Origin: Bacillota bacterium
GTDB lineage: Bacteria > Bacillota > Clostridia > Christensenellales > SZUA-584
Assembly: GCA_023415795.1 (NCBI GenBank)
Contig: JAEZJG010000014.1
Coordinates: 62,001 to 126,000, forward strand
Length of the DNA: 64,000 bases
Reading direction: 5' to 3'
Both the position numbers and the translations under genes were made by a program. The notes under the pieces are model-generated. The model saw only the letters and a program-made list of their open reading frames with translations, was not told the DNA's origin and did not search any database. How positions within the stretch are numbered: the stretch's first letter is position 1; every line of letters begins with the position of its first letter. Shown here one piece after another: positions 34,923 to 44,385 of this stretch.

Positions 34923-37900
34923 TTACAGCTTCTGTACGCTCATCGTGGCCTTTTCGCCGTTGATATCCCATTCCTTCTCGTAGCCTGAGAGGGTGTCGGC
35001 AATCTCGTCCGCCAGCACCTCGGAGACAATCTCCTCGGCATTGCGGGATACCACGCCCGCCAGCTTGTCGTTACCGGTGAGAGCAAAGCGGATGTGGTCC
35101 ATCACCTCGAAGCCAGCCTCCTTGCGCATCGTCTGTATCTTGGATATCAGCTCGCGCACGAAGCCTTCTTCAATCAGCTCCTCGGTCAGCGTGGTTTCCA
35201 GTATCGCGCTCACGCCGCTGTCGCTTTCCACCACATAGCCGTCCTTTTGCTTGGGCTCGATCAGCAGGTCTTCCTCGGTGAGTACGACTTCAGTGCCGTT
35301 GGCGTTGAAGCTGTAAGTGCCGCCGCCGTGCACTGCGTTCACGATGTCGATACCGTCGCCCTCGGAGAGGTGTTCGCGAATGGTGTTCAGCAGCTTGCCA
35401 TATTTGGGCCCCAGTGTGCGCATTTGCGGCTTGATATTATACGCGATGTACTGTGTGACATCCGCACCGAAGGAAACCTTCTTGATGTTCAATTCACCCT
35501 CAATCAGCTCAGTGAACATGTCGCCCGGATCGTCCACACCGCCTACGTACATGTTGGCGATGGGCTGGCGGTTCTTGATGACGGCGGTATTGCGCGCGCT
35601 GCGTCCCAACACCACCACCTTGAGCACGGTGTCCATGCCTGCCTCCAGCGCCTTGTCGATCAACGACGCATCAGCGACGGGGAAGCTGGTGAGGTGTACG
35701 CTCTCCGGAGCATTCTTGTCCACGCTGCGCACGAGATTCTGGTAGATCGTTTCCGTCATGAACGGAATGAAGGGTGCGGCCACGCGGCAGAGCGTCTCCA
35801 GCACGGTGTGCAGCGTCAGGAATGCGTCCACCTTGTCTTCCTCCATGCCGGAAGCCCAGAAGCGGTTGCGGCAGCGGCGCACGTACCAGTTGGACAGCTC
35901 GTCCACGAACTTATCCAGCTCGCGCGCGGGCTCGGTAATGCGGTAGCTGTCGAGATAGCGCCCCACTGTCTGCACCAGCGTGTGCAGGCGCGACAGAATC
36001 CATTTGTCCATCACGTTGTTCAGCGACAGCTTGTGCTGGGTGGGGTCAAAGTCGTCGATGTCGGCGTACAGTATGTAGAACGCGTACGTGTTCCACAGCG
36101 TGCCCATGAACTTTCGCTGAGCCTCAGACACTGCGTCGTCATAGAAACGGCTGGGCAGCCACGGGGCGCTGCCCACGTAGAAATACCAGCGCACAGCGTC
36201 GGCACCCTGCTTATCCAGCACCGCCCATGGGTCTACCACGTTGCCCTTATGCTTGCTCATTTTCTGACCGTCCTTGTCCTGCACGTGACCCAGCACGATG
36301 CAGTTCTCAAACGGGTTGCGCTCGAACACGGCCGTGCCGATGGCCAGCAGCGTATAGAACCAGCCGCGCGTTTGGTCGACGGCTTCGCTGATGAAGTCCG
36401 CCGGGAAACGGCGCTCGAATTCTTCCTTGTTCTCGAAGGGGTAGTGCCACTGCGCAAACGGCATTGCGCCGGAATCGTACCAGCAGTCGATGACCTCGGA
36501 AACGCGCTTCATGACGCCGCCGCACTTGGGGCAGTCCAGCGTCACCACGTCGATGAACGGCTTGTGCAGCTCGATATCCGCAGGCACATTGTGCCCCAGC
36601 TCCTGCAGCTCCGCGATAGAGCCGATGACGTGCACATGGCCGCAGCCGCACGTCCACACAGGCAGCGGCGTGCCCCAGTAGCGCTCGCGGGAGAGGCCCC
36701 AATCGATGACGTTCTCGAGGAAGTTGCCCATACGGCCTTCCTTGATGTTGTCGGGCAGCCAACCCACAGCGCGGTTATTCTTCATCAGCAGGTCGCGCAC
36801 GGCCGTCATGCGGATGAACCATGTGCTGCGGGCATAGTACAGCAGCGGCGTGTCGCAGCGCCAACAGAAGGGATAGCTGTGGGCATATTTCTTTGTGTCC
36901 AGCAGCAGCCCGCGCTCCTTGAGGTTTGCGATGATTTTGGGATCAGCATCCTTCACAAAGACGCCGTCCCACGGCGTGCCGCCTTTAAAGCGACCCTGCT
37001 CGTTCACCATCTGCACGAAAGGCAGGTCGTAGTTGCGACCCACGCGCGCGTCGTCTTCACCGAAGGCAGGCGCGTTATGCACCACGCCGGTGCCGTCCGT
37101 CAGCGTGACGTAGTCGTCCACCGTCACGTAATAAGCTTTCTTATCCGCCGCACCAAAGTCGTACAGCGGCTCGTATTCCTTGTATTCCAGCTCCTTGCCG
37201 GTGTACTCCGCCACGATCTTGGCGTCTGCACCCAGCACAGCTTCCACCAGCGCGCCTGCCATGATGAAGTATTCGCCGTTCACTTCCGCCTTCACGTACT
37301 GCTGGCGCGGGTGTACGCACAGTGCCACGTTAGAGGGCAGCGTCCAGGGTGTGGTCGTCCACGCAAGAATGTAGGTGTTATCCTCACCCTTTGCCTTGAA
37401 CTTGACGAATACCGATTCTTCCTCGACATCCTTGTACCCTTGAGCCACCTCGTGCGACGACAGTGCCGTTCCGCAGCGCGGGCAATAAGGAACCACCTTG
37501 TGCCCCTTGTACAGCAGACCCTTCTCGTGGATCTGCTTCAGCGACCACCAGACGGACTCGATATAGTTGTTTTCGTAGGTGATGTACGGATGCTCCATAT
37601 CCGCCCAGAAGCCGACACGTTCGCTCATGCGTTCCCAATCGCCCTTGTATTTCCAGACGCTCTTCTTGCACTCGGCGATAAATGGCTCCACACCGTACTG
37701 CTCGATCTGTTCCTTGCCGTCGAGACCCAGCAGCTTTTCAACTTCCAGCTCTACCGGCAGACCATGCGTATCCCAACCGGCCTTGCGCAGCACGTCAAAG
37801 CCCTGCATCGTACGATACCGCGGGATCAGATCCTTGATGCAGCGCGTCAGTATATGACCGATGTGCGGCTTGCCGTTGGCCGTAGGCGGACCGTCGTAAA

Positions 37901-38030
37901 ACGTGTACGGCTTATTGCCGCTGTTTTTCTCAGTCGTCTTCTCGAATATGCGGTTCTCTTTCCAGAACTCCAGAACTTTGAGCTCTCTGTCGCGAAAATT
38001 GAGATCCTTGTCTACCTGTTTGTACAGCAT
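34923..38030 (-). CDS. ileS: Isoleucyl-tRNA synthetase (type-2-like)
   Basis: 1035 aa. HIGH at 56-59 within PPTANGKPHIGH, KMSKH at 590-594 (QKMSKHKGN), CP1 editing domain between, and a long C-terminal extension ending without an obvious zinc ribbon. Length and the PPTANGKPHIGH/KMSKHKGN pair match the eukaryote-like IleRS2 group, which is typically mupirocin-tolerant, rather than the 920-940-aa IleRS1 of E. coli. Transcription is controlled by a T-box leader. Confidence 0.95.
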   Translation of the reverse strand: MLYKQVDKDLNFRDRELKVLEFWKENRIFEKTTEKNSGNKPYTFYDGPPTANGKPHIGHILTRCIKDLIPRYRTMQGFDVLRKAGWDTHGLPVELEVEKLLGLDGKEQIEQYGVEPFIAECKKSVWKYKGDWERMSERVGFWADMEHPYITYENNYIESVWWSLKQIHEKGLLYKGHKVVPYCPRCGTALSSHEVAQGYKDVEEESVFVKFKAKGEDNTYILAWTTTPWTLPSNVALCVHPRQQYVKAEVNGEYFIMAGALVEAVLGADAKIVAEYTGKELEYKEYEPLYDFGAADKKAYYVTVDDYVTLTDGTGVVHNAPAFGEDDARVGRNYDLPFVQMVNEQGRFKGGTPWDGVFVKDADPKIIANLKERGLLLDTKKYAHSYPFCWRCDTPLLYYARSTWFIRMTAVRDLLMKNNRAVGWLPDNIKEGRMGNFLENVIDWGLSRERYWGTPLPVWTCGCGHVHVIGSIAELQELGHNVPADIELHKPFIDVVTLDCPKCGGVMKRVSEVIDCWYDSGAMPFAQWHYPFENKEEFERRFPADFISEAVDQTRGWFYTLLAIGTAVFERNPFENCIVLGHVQDKDGQKMSKHKGNVVDPWAVLDKQGADAVRWYFYVGSAPWLPSRFYDDAVSEAQRKFMGTLWNTYAFYILYADIDDFDPTQHKLSLNNVMDKWILSRLHTLVQTVGRYLDSYRITEPARELDKFVDELSNWYVRRCRNRFWASGMEEDKVDAFLTLHTVLETLCRVAAPFIPFMTETIYQNLVRSVDKNAPESVHLTSFPVADASLIDKALEAGMDTVLKVVVLGRSARNTAVIKNRQPIANMYVGGVDDPGDMFTELIEGELNIKKVSFGADVTQYIAYNIKPQMRTLGPKYGKLLNTIREHLSEGDGIDIVNAVHGGGTYSFNANGTEVVLTEEDLLIEPKQKDGYVVESDSGVSAILETTLTEELIEEGFVRELISKIQTMRKEAGFEVMDHIRFALTGNDKLAGVVSRNAEEIVSEVLADEIADTLSGYEKEWDINGEKATMSVQKL

Positions 38031-38068
38031 CTAACTCTCCTTATTTGGCGTATTTGCGCCTTATAAAT

Positions 38069-38335
38069 AAAAAAGCGCCTTGCCCGCTTGGGGCAAAAGA
38101 CGCACGTCTCTCACGGTACCACCCAAAGCATGCCCAAAATCATAAAGGCATATCTTTTGCGCGCTGTAACGGGCGCGAAGCGTTTCGGCCTACTGGATAA
38201 AATCGTTAAGCCGAAAGGCTGGCAGGTGATGACAAAGCTTGCCGCTGAGGTCGGGGCTTACACCGTCTCCCCGCTCGCTGTGCCGTGCGCTGCAAATCGC
38301 CGTGTCCTGCGTCAAAGCCATAAAATCTACGTTTT
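38069..38335 (-). promoter_or_regulatory. T-box riboswitch leader of ileS
   Basis: On the minus strand the T-box core TGGGTGGTACCGTGA occupies 38125-38111, followed by the terminator hairpin GCGTCTTTTGCCCC...GGGCAAGGCGC and TTTTTTATT (38103-38069). The leader of about 265 bases has room for stem I. Uncharged tRNA(Ile) should stabilise the antiterminator. The specifier codon was not located with certainty. Confidence 0.9.
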
Positions 38336-38338
38336 CCT

Positions 38339-38367
38339 ATTATAATCGTTAAAAATGCGTTTGTAAA
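38339..38367 (-). promoter_or_regulatory. Promoter of the ileS T-box transcript
   Basis: Minus-strand TTTACA (38367-38362), 17-base spacer, TATAAT (38344-38339). Confidence 0.75.
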
Positions 38368-38455
38368 GAACGAGCTTTACAGCACGAAACACAGACTTTT
38401 TTAGACTTTTCGTCATGAGGTGCGCCGGTTAAATATAAAAAAATAAAATTAACTC

Positions 38456-38484
38456 TTGCCAAAAAAGAAAGAGACAATTATAAT
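38456..38484 (+). promoter_or_regulatory. Promoter of tRNA-Gln
   Basis: TTGCCA (38456-38461), 17-base spacer, TATAAT (38479-38484), about 80 bases upstream of the mature tRNA. Confidence 0.65.
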
Positions 38485-38565
38485 AACTTTTGCGGTAATC
38501 GTAGTGTCAGTTAAGCCTGAGCAAACAGTGTAAAAACTTGGGAGACTGATAACTTGGCATGATAT

Positions 38566-38639
38566 AGCGGAATTGTGTAACGGTAGCACCTACGACTCTG
38601 ACTCGTATTGTCTAGGTTCGAATCCTAGTTCCGCTGCCA
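38566..38639 (+). tRNA. tRNA-Gln (anticodon CTG)
   Basis: Full cloverleaf: acceptor AGCGGAA/TTCCGCT with discriminator G and encoded CCA (38637-38639); D arm GTG/CAC; anticodon stem TACGA/TCGTA with loop CTCTGAC, giving anticodon CTG (reads CAG); T arm CTAGG-TTCGAAT-CCTAG. Its 3' end is the integration site of the element that follows, which regenerates the complete gene. Confidence 0.95.
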
Positions 38640-38642
38640 GAA
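38617..38642. mobile_element. attL, left attachment site in the tRNA-Gln 3' end
   Basis: 26 bases from the T loop through CCA plus GAA, identical to 53802-53827. Divergence begins immediately on both sides. Confidence 0.9.
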
Positions 38643-38677
38643 GAAAACCCCGAAACCACGATGGTTACGGGGTTTTC
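38643..38677 (+). terminator. Terminator behind tRNA-Gln, element-borne
   Basis: GAAAACCCCG / CGGGGTTTTC extended by AACC/GGTT, just outside the att core. A different terminator with the same position exists beyond attR, so the element brought its own replacement. Confidence 0.8.
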
Positions 38678-38706
38678 TCTTATCTAGAGGTTGAAAAATG
38701 CAGTGG

Positions 38707-38729
38707 CTGGACACATTTTGGACACAAAA
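38707..38729 (+). repeat. Integrase arm-type site candidate, left copy
   Basis: 23 bases identical to 53667-53689, built from two 11-base units TGGACACAttt and TGGACACAaaa. Lies 65 bases inside attL. Confidence 0.65.
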
Positions 38730-38733
38730 CATT

Positions 38734-39812
38734 TTATTTTCCGAAATAAAGATCACTGATGACCTGTGAGGATTTACGCTTGCTCTCATTGACGACGTGC
38801 GCATATTGCTTCAGGGTGAAGCGTGCGTCAGTGTGTCCAACAAACTCCTGAACGGTCTTTGGAGACAGACCCGATTCAATTAAGTATGTCACGACTGTAT
38901 GTCGAAGGTCGTGCAGCCGCATCTTTGGGAACCCTGCTTTTGCTGCGGCCTGTTTATAGCATCTGGTCAGCTTTGCAGGGCGGACGGGCTTTCCAATTTC
39001 GTTTGTGAAAATCAGAGGTGATGCTTGTTTCATAGCATTGGAGGCATTTCGTTTGTAAAGCTCTGAGAGCGTGTCTAGCAGCACATCCGGCGCAGGAAGG
39101 GTACGATAGGAGGACTCGGTCTTTAGATCGCCGATTTCAAGGCTGTGCGTTTCCTCAACGTAGATAAGAGAACGGTTTATCGAAATCGTCTTTTCTGTAA
39201 AATCGATATCTGACCAATATAGCCCCATAACCTCGCTTCTGCGAATACCAAGTATGGCACAAGTCAAAATAGCTTCATACAGTTCGGTATCTTTTATAGC
39301 GTCAATAATACTTTTCAACTCATCCCGCTCAGGGATGACGTATTCAAAGCTTTTGCTTTTCGGAAGCGTGATATTATCACATGGGTTGTGCATCAGCAAG
39401 TTGGTTTTGACAGCCTTATTTAAAGCCGTAGAGAGGACCCCATGCACATTTCTTATTGTCTTGGGGCTGTAAGTCTTCGCTGGACAAATTAGCACTTCCT
39501 CTTTATTTATAGTTTTTATTTTGCGGCTTTAAATTCGGTCATCAGCATTTTATTATAAATCTGCTGAATCTGAAGTGTGGTCAAGTCTTTCAAACGCATC
39601 TGCCCGACCGATGGAATAATGTGCTTTTTCATGTAGCCCATCGCCGCTGTTTTGGTATTAGAACGCATGTGTGCGCAATAGGTATCAAAATACTGATCGA
39701 GGTATGCTTCAACAGTGATCTTACCAGCGTTGTTGCGTTGTTTGCGTTGCCCATTTTCATAAACGTCAAAACGTACACGATACTTGTCTCCGCGTTTACT
39801 AATAGTAGCCAT
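38734..39812 (-). pseudogene. int: Tyrosine integrase, frameshifted into two pieces
   Basis: N-terminal piece 39516-39812 (98 aa) has the arm-binding start (MATISKRGDKYRVRFDVYENG) and the core-binding SAM-like region; C-terminal piece 38734-39495 has the catalytic domain: Arg in LGIRRSEVMGL, HDLRHT, VGHTD and the tyrosine in LKQYAHV. The frames differ by one base; one extra A in the A-run read from TTTT (39519-39522) would join them as AAKIKTINKEEVLICPAKTY. Integrase would act on tRNA-Gln attL/attR. It is therefore broken, expressed by frameshifting, or a sequence error. Confidence 0.85.
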
Positions 39813-39883
39813 CTTAAACCTCCTTGTATTGAATTGAAGCCCGCTTTATTCCAATATACTAAATAGGATGTACGACATTTTGG

Positions 39884-40993
39884 TCACTGCCTTTTCGCAT
39901 ATCTCCGATCCATGTTCACCCACTCCATAAATTTATCCTTACTCATCGTGCCAGCAATACACTGATCACGCTTTACTCTGGCCTCGTCCGACCATTCAAG
40001 GAATTCTGTCTGGGACATTGTACCGACACGGACGCGGGAATGGTTGCGCTTGTACGCCTTGTGAAACTCCTTGCGGATCGGGTCGGCATGCACCTTATCC
40101 ATGTACTTATTGAGCGCCCCAACGTCCTGACATGTCTTTCCCGGCTGGTCAGCCAGTGGGCGTGAACAATACTCGATATCGCTTCTGCCGTCCAGGATAA
40201 AATACCGTCTGCAGTTCGCGCATTTCCTTATAGGTATGCCCAGAGATACTATCTTTATCAGCTCAAAACGCATCAGCGCCCAGCCGGTGGGCAGGACTGT
40301 CATTTCGGCGATCTGTGGCTTTTGTTTTTTTAGCTTGTTAGCCAACTCTTCGATAGAAAAATCCCCGTCAGTTGATATCTCTTCGCTGATAACCAGCCGG
40401 GAAGAAAAAGTATCCGTCTCAAAATACAGCGGCTGCTCTCTCTTTGATTTGCGCCATTGCTCATAGATATAAAGCCTTTCAGTGGGAGAAAGCTGCTGGT
40501 ATTGCTCTTCACCAGCTCCATCCACACAGAACTCAAGCTGCTGCTTCATAAAGGTCTGCATACCCAGCGCATGAATGGAGAATACACCAATCAAAAACGG
40601 CTTGGATACTGTGCGATATGTGACGTTTTTAAATCTATCGCTACTTTGTTCCAGAAATGCGACTTCCTGCAGAAATTGATTTCGCAGCGCTTCAAACCCC
40701 ACCTTTGTGTTGGATTTTCCATGAAAGATTGTGTCCAGCAGCAATTCGACAAAAAAGCGCAGGTAGATGTTTTGCGTATCCAACTTGCTGAGTATTCCTT
40801 CGAAACTTGGAACCTTCGCATGTGTTGCAAGGCTGTATGCATGGTCAAGTGCTTCGTTCAACTTTCTCAGATCGTAATAAATAAAATCTAGCAGCTGCTG
40901 CCCGACTAAGACTTCCCTTTGGCGGCGTAGTTGATTCTGTCCTTCAATGAGAACTTCCATTTTGCTTTCAGACATCCTTGCATAGTACGCCAT
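39884..40993 (-). CDS. DUF6076-like protein with zinc-ribbon cysteines
   Basis: 369 aa with no clear enzymatic motif. The second half has IRKCANCRRYFILDGRSDIEYCSR...GKTC, a C2-C2 pattern resembling a zinc ribbon, as in DUF6076 proteins found in clostridial integrated elements. The C-terminal two repeats MSQTEFLEWSDEARVKRDQCIAG and MSKDKFMEWVNMDRRYAKR look like duplicated units. Start ATG 40993 has AGGAG six bases upstream. Probably an accessory gene of the element; function unknown. Confidence 0.6.
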   Translation of the reverse strand: MAYYARMSESKMEVLIEGQNQLRRQREVLVGQQLLDFIYYDLRKLNEALDHAYSLATHAKVPSFEGILSKLDTQNIYLRFFVELLLDTIFHGKSNTKVGFEALRNQFLQEVAFLEQSSDRFKNVTYRTVSKPFLIGVFSIHALGMQTFMKQQLEFCVDGAGEEQYQQLSPTERLYIYEQWRKSKREQPLYFETDTFSSRLVISEEISTDGDFSIEELANKLKKQKPQIAEMTVLPTGWALMRFELIKIVSLGIPIRKCANCRRYFILDGRSDIEYCSRPLADQPGKTCQDVGALNKYMDKVHADPIRKEFHKAYKRNHSRVRVGTMSQTEFLEWSDEARVKRDQCIAGTMSKDKFMEWVNMDRRYAKRQ

Positions 40994-41228
40994 ATACAAC
41001 TCCTGAATAACGACTATTGATATTAGTACAAAACGATAATGACTAGTCGTTAAAATTGTTGTCCAACTCTATTGAAATCATATCAGGCGTCATGTATTGT
41101 GTCAATACGGAAAATAATACGACAAAAAATGATAATCGTTATATGAGGGGGTGTGAATCATAACAACAGGATTGCCAGTAAAGCAGTGGCAAGAAAAGGA
41201 CTTTGATAAAAGAATAGGAGGAACCACC

Positions 41229-41434
41229 ATGAAGCAACCAAAACGTCTTACGATCAACTGCCGATCATACTCAACGCCAACGCAATCGCCCAAACGCTTG
41301 GTATCTCTAGGGCCGGAGCATATGAGCTGATGAACAGCGAAGGATTCCCGACACTGCGAATCGGTAAGCGCATGATGGTCAGTAAAGAGCATTTCATCCA
41401 ATGGATTGAACGCAGAAGCGGTGAAGCGGTATGA
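41229..41434 (+). pseudogene. Excisionase-like helix-turn-helix gene, frameshifted near its start
   Basis: The start ATG 41229 with AGGAGG upstream reads MKQPK, but the conserved HTH_17 body (ANAIAQTLGISRAGAYELMN ... TLRIGKRMMVSKEHFIQWIE) is in another frame from about 41244. One extra A in AAAA (41240-41243) would give MKQPKTSYDQLPIILN. The stop overlaps the ATG of the ATPase gene. Such MerR-like small proteins serve as excisionases or regulators in integrative elements. Confidence 0.75.
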
Positions 41435-42516
41435 GCGCGAAGCTGCAAACCATTGATGCCGAAACACTACTGGCCACGCCGCTAAAGCCCGTCCCTTTCA
41501 TTGTCGACGGGCTTATCCCATGTGGTCTGCATATCTTAGCCGGCAGTCCGAAGATAGGCAAGAGCTGGCTGATGCTGTGGCTGTGCCTGAAGGTCGCGGC
41601 TGGAGAGCCTGTGTGGGAACGTACGACCAATCATTGCGGCGTTCTGTATCTTTGCCTGGAGGATACGTTCAACCGGATTCAGAACCGATTGTTTGAGATC
41701 ACAGACACAGCGCCGAGCAATCTGCATTTTGCAGTCATGGCTGATCAGATTGGTACTGGTCTACAGCAGCAGATAGAAGACTTCCTGAAGCAGGTGCCGG
41801 AAACGAGGTTGGTTGTAATCGATACGCTTCAGCGTGTACGTGGCATGGATGTATCGTCCAACGCCTACGCGAATGATTATCGGGATATCTGTGAACTTAA
41901 GCAGATTGCAGATAAACATCGGGTAGCGATTAAGCTGGTGCACCATCTGCGTAAACATTCAGACAAAGACCCATTCATGATGGTATCCGGCACCACGGGT
42001 CTGACTGGTGGTGTGGATACCACATATGTGCTGGAGAAGGACAAACGTTCCGACAATGTTGCCAAGCTGTATGTCACCGGCCGGGATGTGGAGTACATGG
42101 AGCTGACGTTGCAGTTTGAGAACTGTATATGGGAATGCATCTCCTGTGAAACCGCCGAGGATGTGAGGAAGCGCGAAACGCCGGAGTTCATTTTCCGGGT
42201 GGTCAGCTTCATGGCTGGACGCGGTGAATGGCGCGGGAGTGCCACGGATTTGCTTGATGAGATGGTGGATACCACAACAGCAGTCAACGCGGTCACGAAG
42301 TTACTGAATCAGCATCACGGCGTATTGACCGAAAACGGTATTGAATACCGATACAATCGCACCGGAAAAAGACGATTGATACGGCTACGGAGTGACGGTT
42401 GTGACAGTTGTGACACCGAAATCCGGGTAGGGAAACAACCGTCACTGCCGTCACCAACTGTCACCTGCGGGGACAGTCAGTCTCGCAGAGCACACGACTT
42501 TGCGTGCAAAGTCTAG
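41431..42516 (+). CDS. RepA-like AAA/RecA-fold ATPase
   Basis: 361 aa. Walker A GSPKIGKS (38-45), Walker B-like TRLVVIDTLQRV, and KLVHHLRKH with GLTGGVDTTYVL downstream, as in the hexameric helicase RepA of plasmids such as RSF1010 and in COG3598. Likely unwinds DNA for element replication or maintenance. Its ATG overlaps the stop of the HTH gene, so the two were one unit. The MobV gene follows after 250 bases. Confidence 0.82.
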   Translation: MSAKLQTIDAETLLATPLKPVPFIVDGLIPCGLHILAGSPKIGKSWLMLWLCLKVAAGEPVWERTTNHCGVLYLCLEDTFNRIQNRLFEITDTAPSNLHFAVMADQIGTGLQQQIEDFLKQVPETRLVVIDTLQRVRGMDVSSNAYANDYRDICELKQIADKHRVAIKLVHHLRKHSDKDPFMMVSGTTGLTGGVDTTYVLEKDKRSDNVAKLYVTGRDVEYMELTLQFENCIWECISCETAEDVRKRETPEFIFRVVSFMAGRGEWRGSATDLLDEMVDTTTAVNAVTKLLNQHHGVLTENGIEYRYNRTGKRRLIRLRSDGCDSCDTEIRVGKQPSLPSPTVTCGDSQSRRAHDFACKV

Positions 42517-42683
42517 TGTGTTACACCGCTATTGTCTGTCGTGGCTCGGTCGATCTGCCAGTTCGAAACAGGTCGATCAAGCTACTCAAAGCAGTTGTGG
42601 GACGCGGTGTTTCTGTGGCGAAGCGATGCGGGCACATAAAAAATAGCGGTGTTCTGAACAAGGAGTACATGCATCAGGAGATG

Positions 42684-42742
42684 TGAACCATGATGGTTCA
42701 TGAATGACGCTGATTGAGAAGGACCTGCACCATAACGGTGCA
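42684..42742 (+). promoter_or_regulatory. Candidate oriT: two inverted repeats upstream of mobV
   Basis: TGAACCAT/ATGGTTCA (42684-42700) and TGCACC/GGTGCA (42726-42742) directly before the relaxase gene. MobV relaxases nick within inverted repeats just upstream of their own gene, so the place is right; no nick-site consensus was recognised. Confidence 0.35.
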
Positions 42743-42765
42743 TTGAAATTGCAAAGGAGGAAAAA

Positions 42766-43706
42766 ATGCCATATGCCATTATGCGATTCGCAAAAAGAAG
42801 AAAAGGGTCAATCAATTCAATGGAAGCTCACAACGAACGTATGAAAGAACAGTACAAAGTAACTCGGACATTGATACTTCAAAAACGACCGAGAATTATC
42901 ACCTGATCCAGCCGCAGCACAGATATTATGCCGAGATCATGAGTAGGGTGGAAGCAGCGAAATGCCGCGTCCGAAAGGACAGTGTCCTGATGATTGAGGC
43001 TTTAATCACGGCAAGCCCAGAGTTCATGACAGCGCGATCTTCTATAGAACAGAGTGAGTATTTTGAACAGGCACTGACCTTTATTCGGAATGAAATGGGC
43101 GAAGAGAATGTGTTTGCGGCTACTGTTCATATGGATGAGAGGAACCCGCATATGCACGTCTGCATGGTTCCCTTAACACCTGATAAGCGTTTATCTGCTA
43201 AGACGATTATGGGGAACCAGAAGAAGCTGTCCGAATGGCAGACGAAGTTCCACGAGCATATGTCGGCAAGGTGGAATGAATTGGAGCGTGGGGCTTCGGC
43301 TATGGAAACCCATCGGAAGCATATACCCGTATGGCTCTTCAAGAAGGCGCAGAGGCTGGATGTTCAGGCTGAAAAAATAAAACAGTCACTGGAGGACATC
43401 ACAATGTTCAATGCGGGTAAGAAACGAGAAGAAGCGCTGAAAGCTCTGGAGATGTGGCTACCGGAGGCTGAGAGATTTACGGCCCAGGTGAAGGGAACGC
43501 AGGAATATATCGATCAGCTGGTGGATACAAGATCAGTTTTGGCGCAGAAGCTGAGTGAAAAAGAAGAACGGTATATAGAACTAAGCATGGAGGCGGCATA
43601 TATGCAGCGTTCGCTTAAAGCTCAGCAGCGGCTGCTGGATAGGATTCCGCGAGAGGTGATGGAGGAATTGAAACATGCGAAAAGGAACAGAGAGTTGGCG
43701 CGGTAA
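42766..43706 (+). pseudogene. mobV: MobV-family relaxase, frameshifted
   Basis: Starts MPYAIMRFAKRRKGSINSME after AAAGGAGG and is interrupted at AAA 42856-42858; the rest (SNSDIDTSKTTENYHLIQ onward) continues in the next frame to 43706. One more A would restore it. The catalytic region HMDERNPHMHVCMVPLTPD carries the HxDExxPHxH motif of MobV relaxases, followed by coiled-coil sequence. About 313 residues if repaired; the C-terminus is probably clipped by the transposase remnant that follows. Confidence 0.82.
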
Positions 43707-43714
43707 TAAAATAT

Positions 43715-44152
43715 TTGCACTTTGGGGGGGGGACTAATTTTCTCCTCTCCAAGAGCGGAGCAAAGGAGGTGGATGACGAAGTCTTAATGCGCTGGGGTAT
43801 TGAAACGGCATTTCGGTCATTGAAATATGCGGTTGGCCTCGTTTGTTTTCATTCCAAAAAGGCGGAGCACATCTCACAGGAGGTATTTGCCTCTCTTATC
43901 ATGAACAACTTTTCTGAAATGATCGCTTCTCAGTTTATCATTCAGAAAAAAGATACCAGATATGATTATCAGATAAACTACTTTGTAGCCGTACACGTTT
44001 GCAAGCGCTTTTTACACACCTGTGAGATGGCACACCCGCCCGATATTGAAGCTTTGATTCTCGCGAACACTCTCCCTGTCAGAAATGGCCGTTGTTTTGC
44101 GCGCAAAGTCCGTTTCAGACAGGCCGTTAACTTCAATTACAGAATATCATAA
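43715..44152 (+). pseudogene. C-terminal remnant of an IS4-family transposase
   Basis: About 140 residues including RWGIETAFRSLKYAVGL, the Y-(2)R-(3)E-(6)K-like block with the last catalytic Glu of IS4 DDE transposases. The first two Asp and the 5' half are missing; the sequence starts abruptly after a run of nine G at 43724-43732. It lies in the junction between mobility genes and efflux cargo and may mark how the cargo was acquired. Confidence 0.8.
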
Positions 44153-44216
44153 TCTGTTGTTAAGCCCTAACGTTTATTTTGTTTCCCCTTTCTTGCATCC
44201 TGTTCGATACAAAGAA

Positions 44217-44251
44217 AAGAACGAGGACTTTTGCTTCTCGTCCTCGTTCTT
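44217..44251. terminator. Hairpin after transposase remnant
   Basis: 12-bp perfect stem AAGAACGAGGAC (44217-44228) / GTCCTCGTTCTT (44240-44251), followed by T-rich sequence. Confidence 0.6.
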
Positions 44252-44351
44252 TCTTGCATCATTGTTTTGTTAACTTAATGACATTGAGCTCGTTGCAGAC
44301 TTTTTTGACATCCTGGGGCAGTCGCCCGAAGAAGGCTGCCCCAGATATATA

Positions 44352-44385
44352 GTAAAGAGTAACATTTGGGGGCATTACTCTTTAC
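44352..44385 (-). terminator. Hairpin overlapping the histidine kinase stop codon
   Basis: 11-bp perfect inverted repeat GTAAAGAGTAA (44352-44362) / TTACTCTTTAC (44375-44385); a second GC-rich hairpin (CTGGGGCAG/CTGCCCCAG, 44315-44346) lies further on. Confidence 0.55.

Noticed and set aside
35094..38066. 990-codon open frame on the plus strand opposite ileS
   Set aside because: Exact antisense shadow of ileS, with His/Arg/Val-rich composition and no ribosome site; ileS has clear motifs and its T-box.
38088..38345. 85-codon open frame upstream of ileS
   Set aside because: Covers the T-box leader on the other strand; explained by conserved RNA structure.
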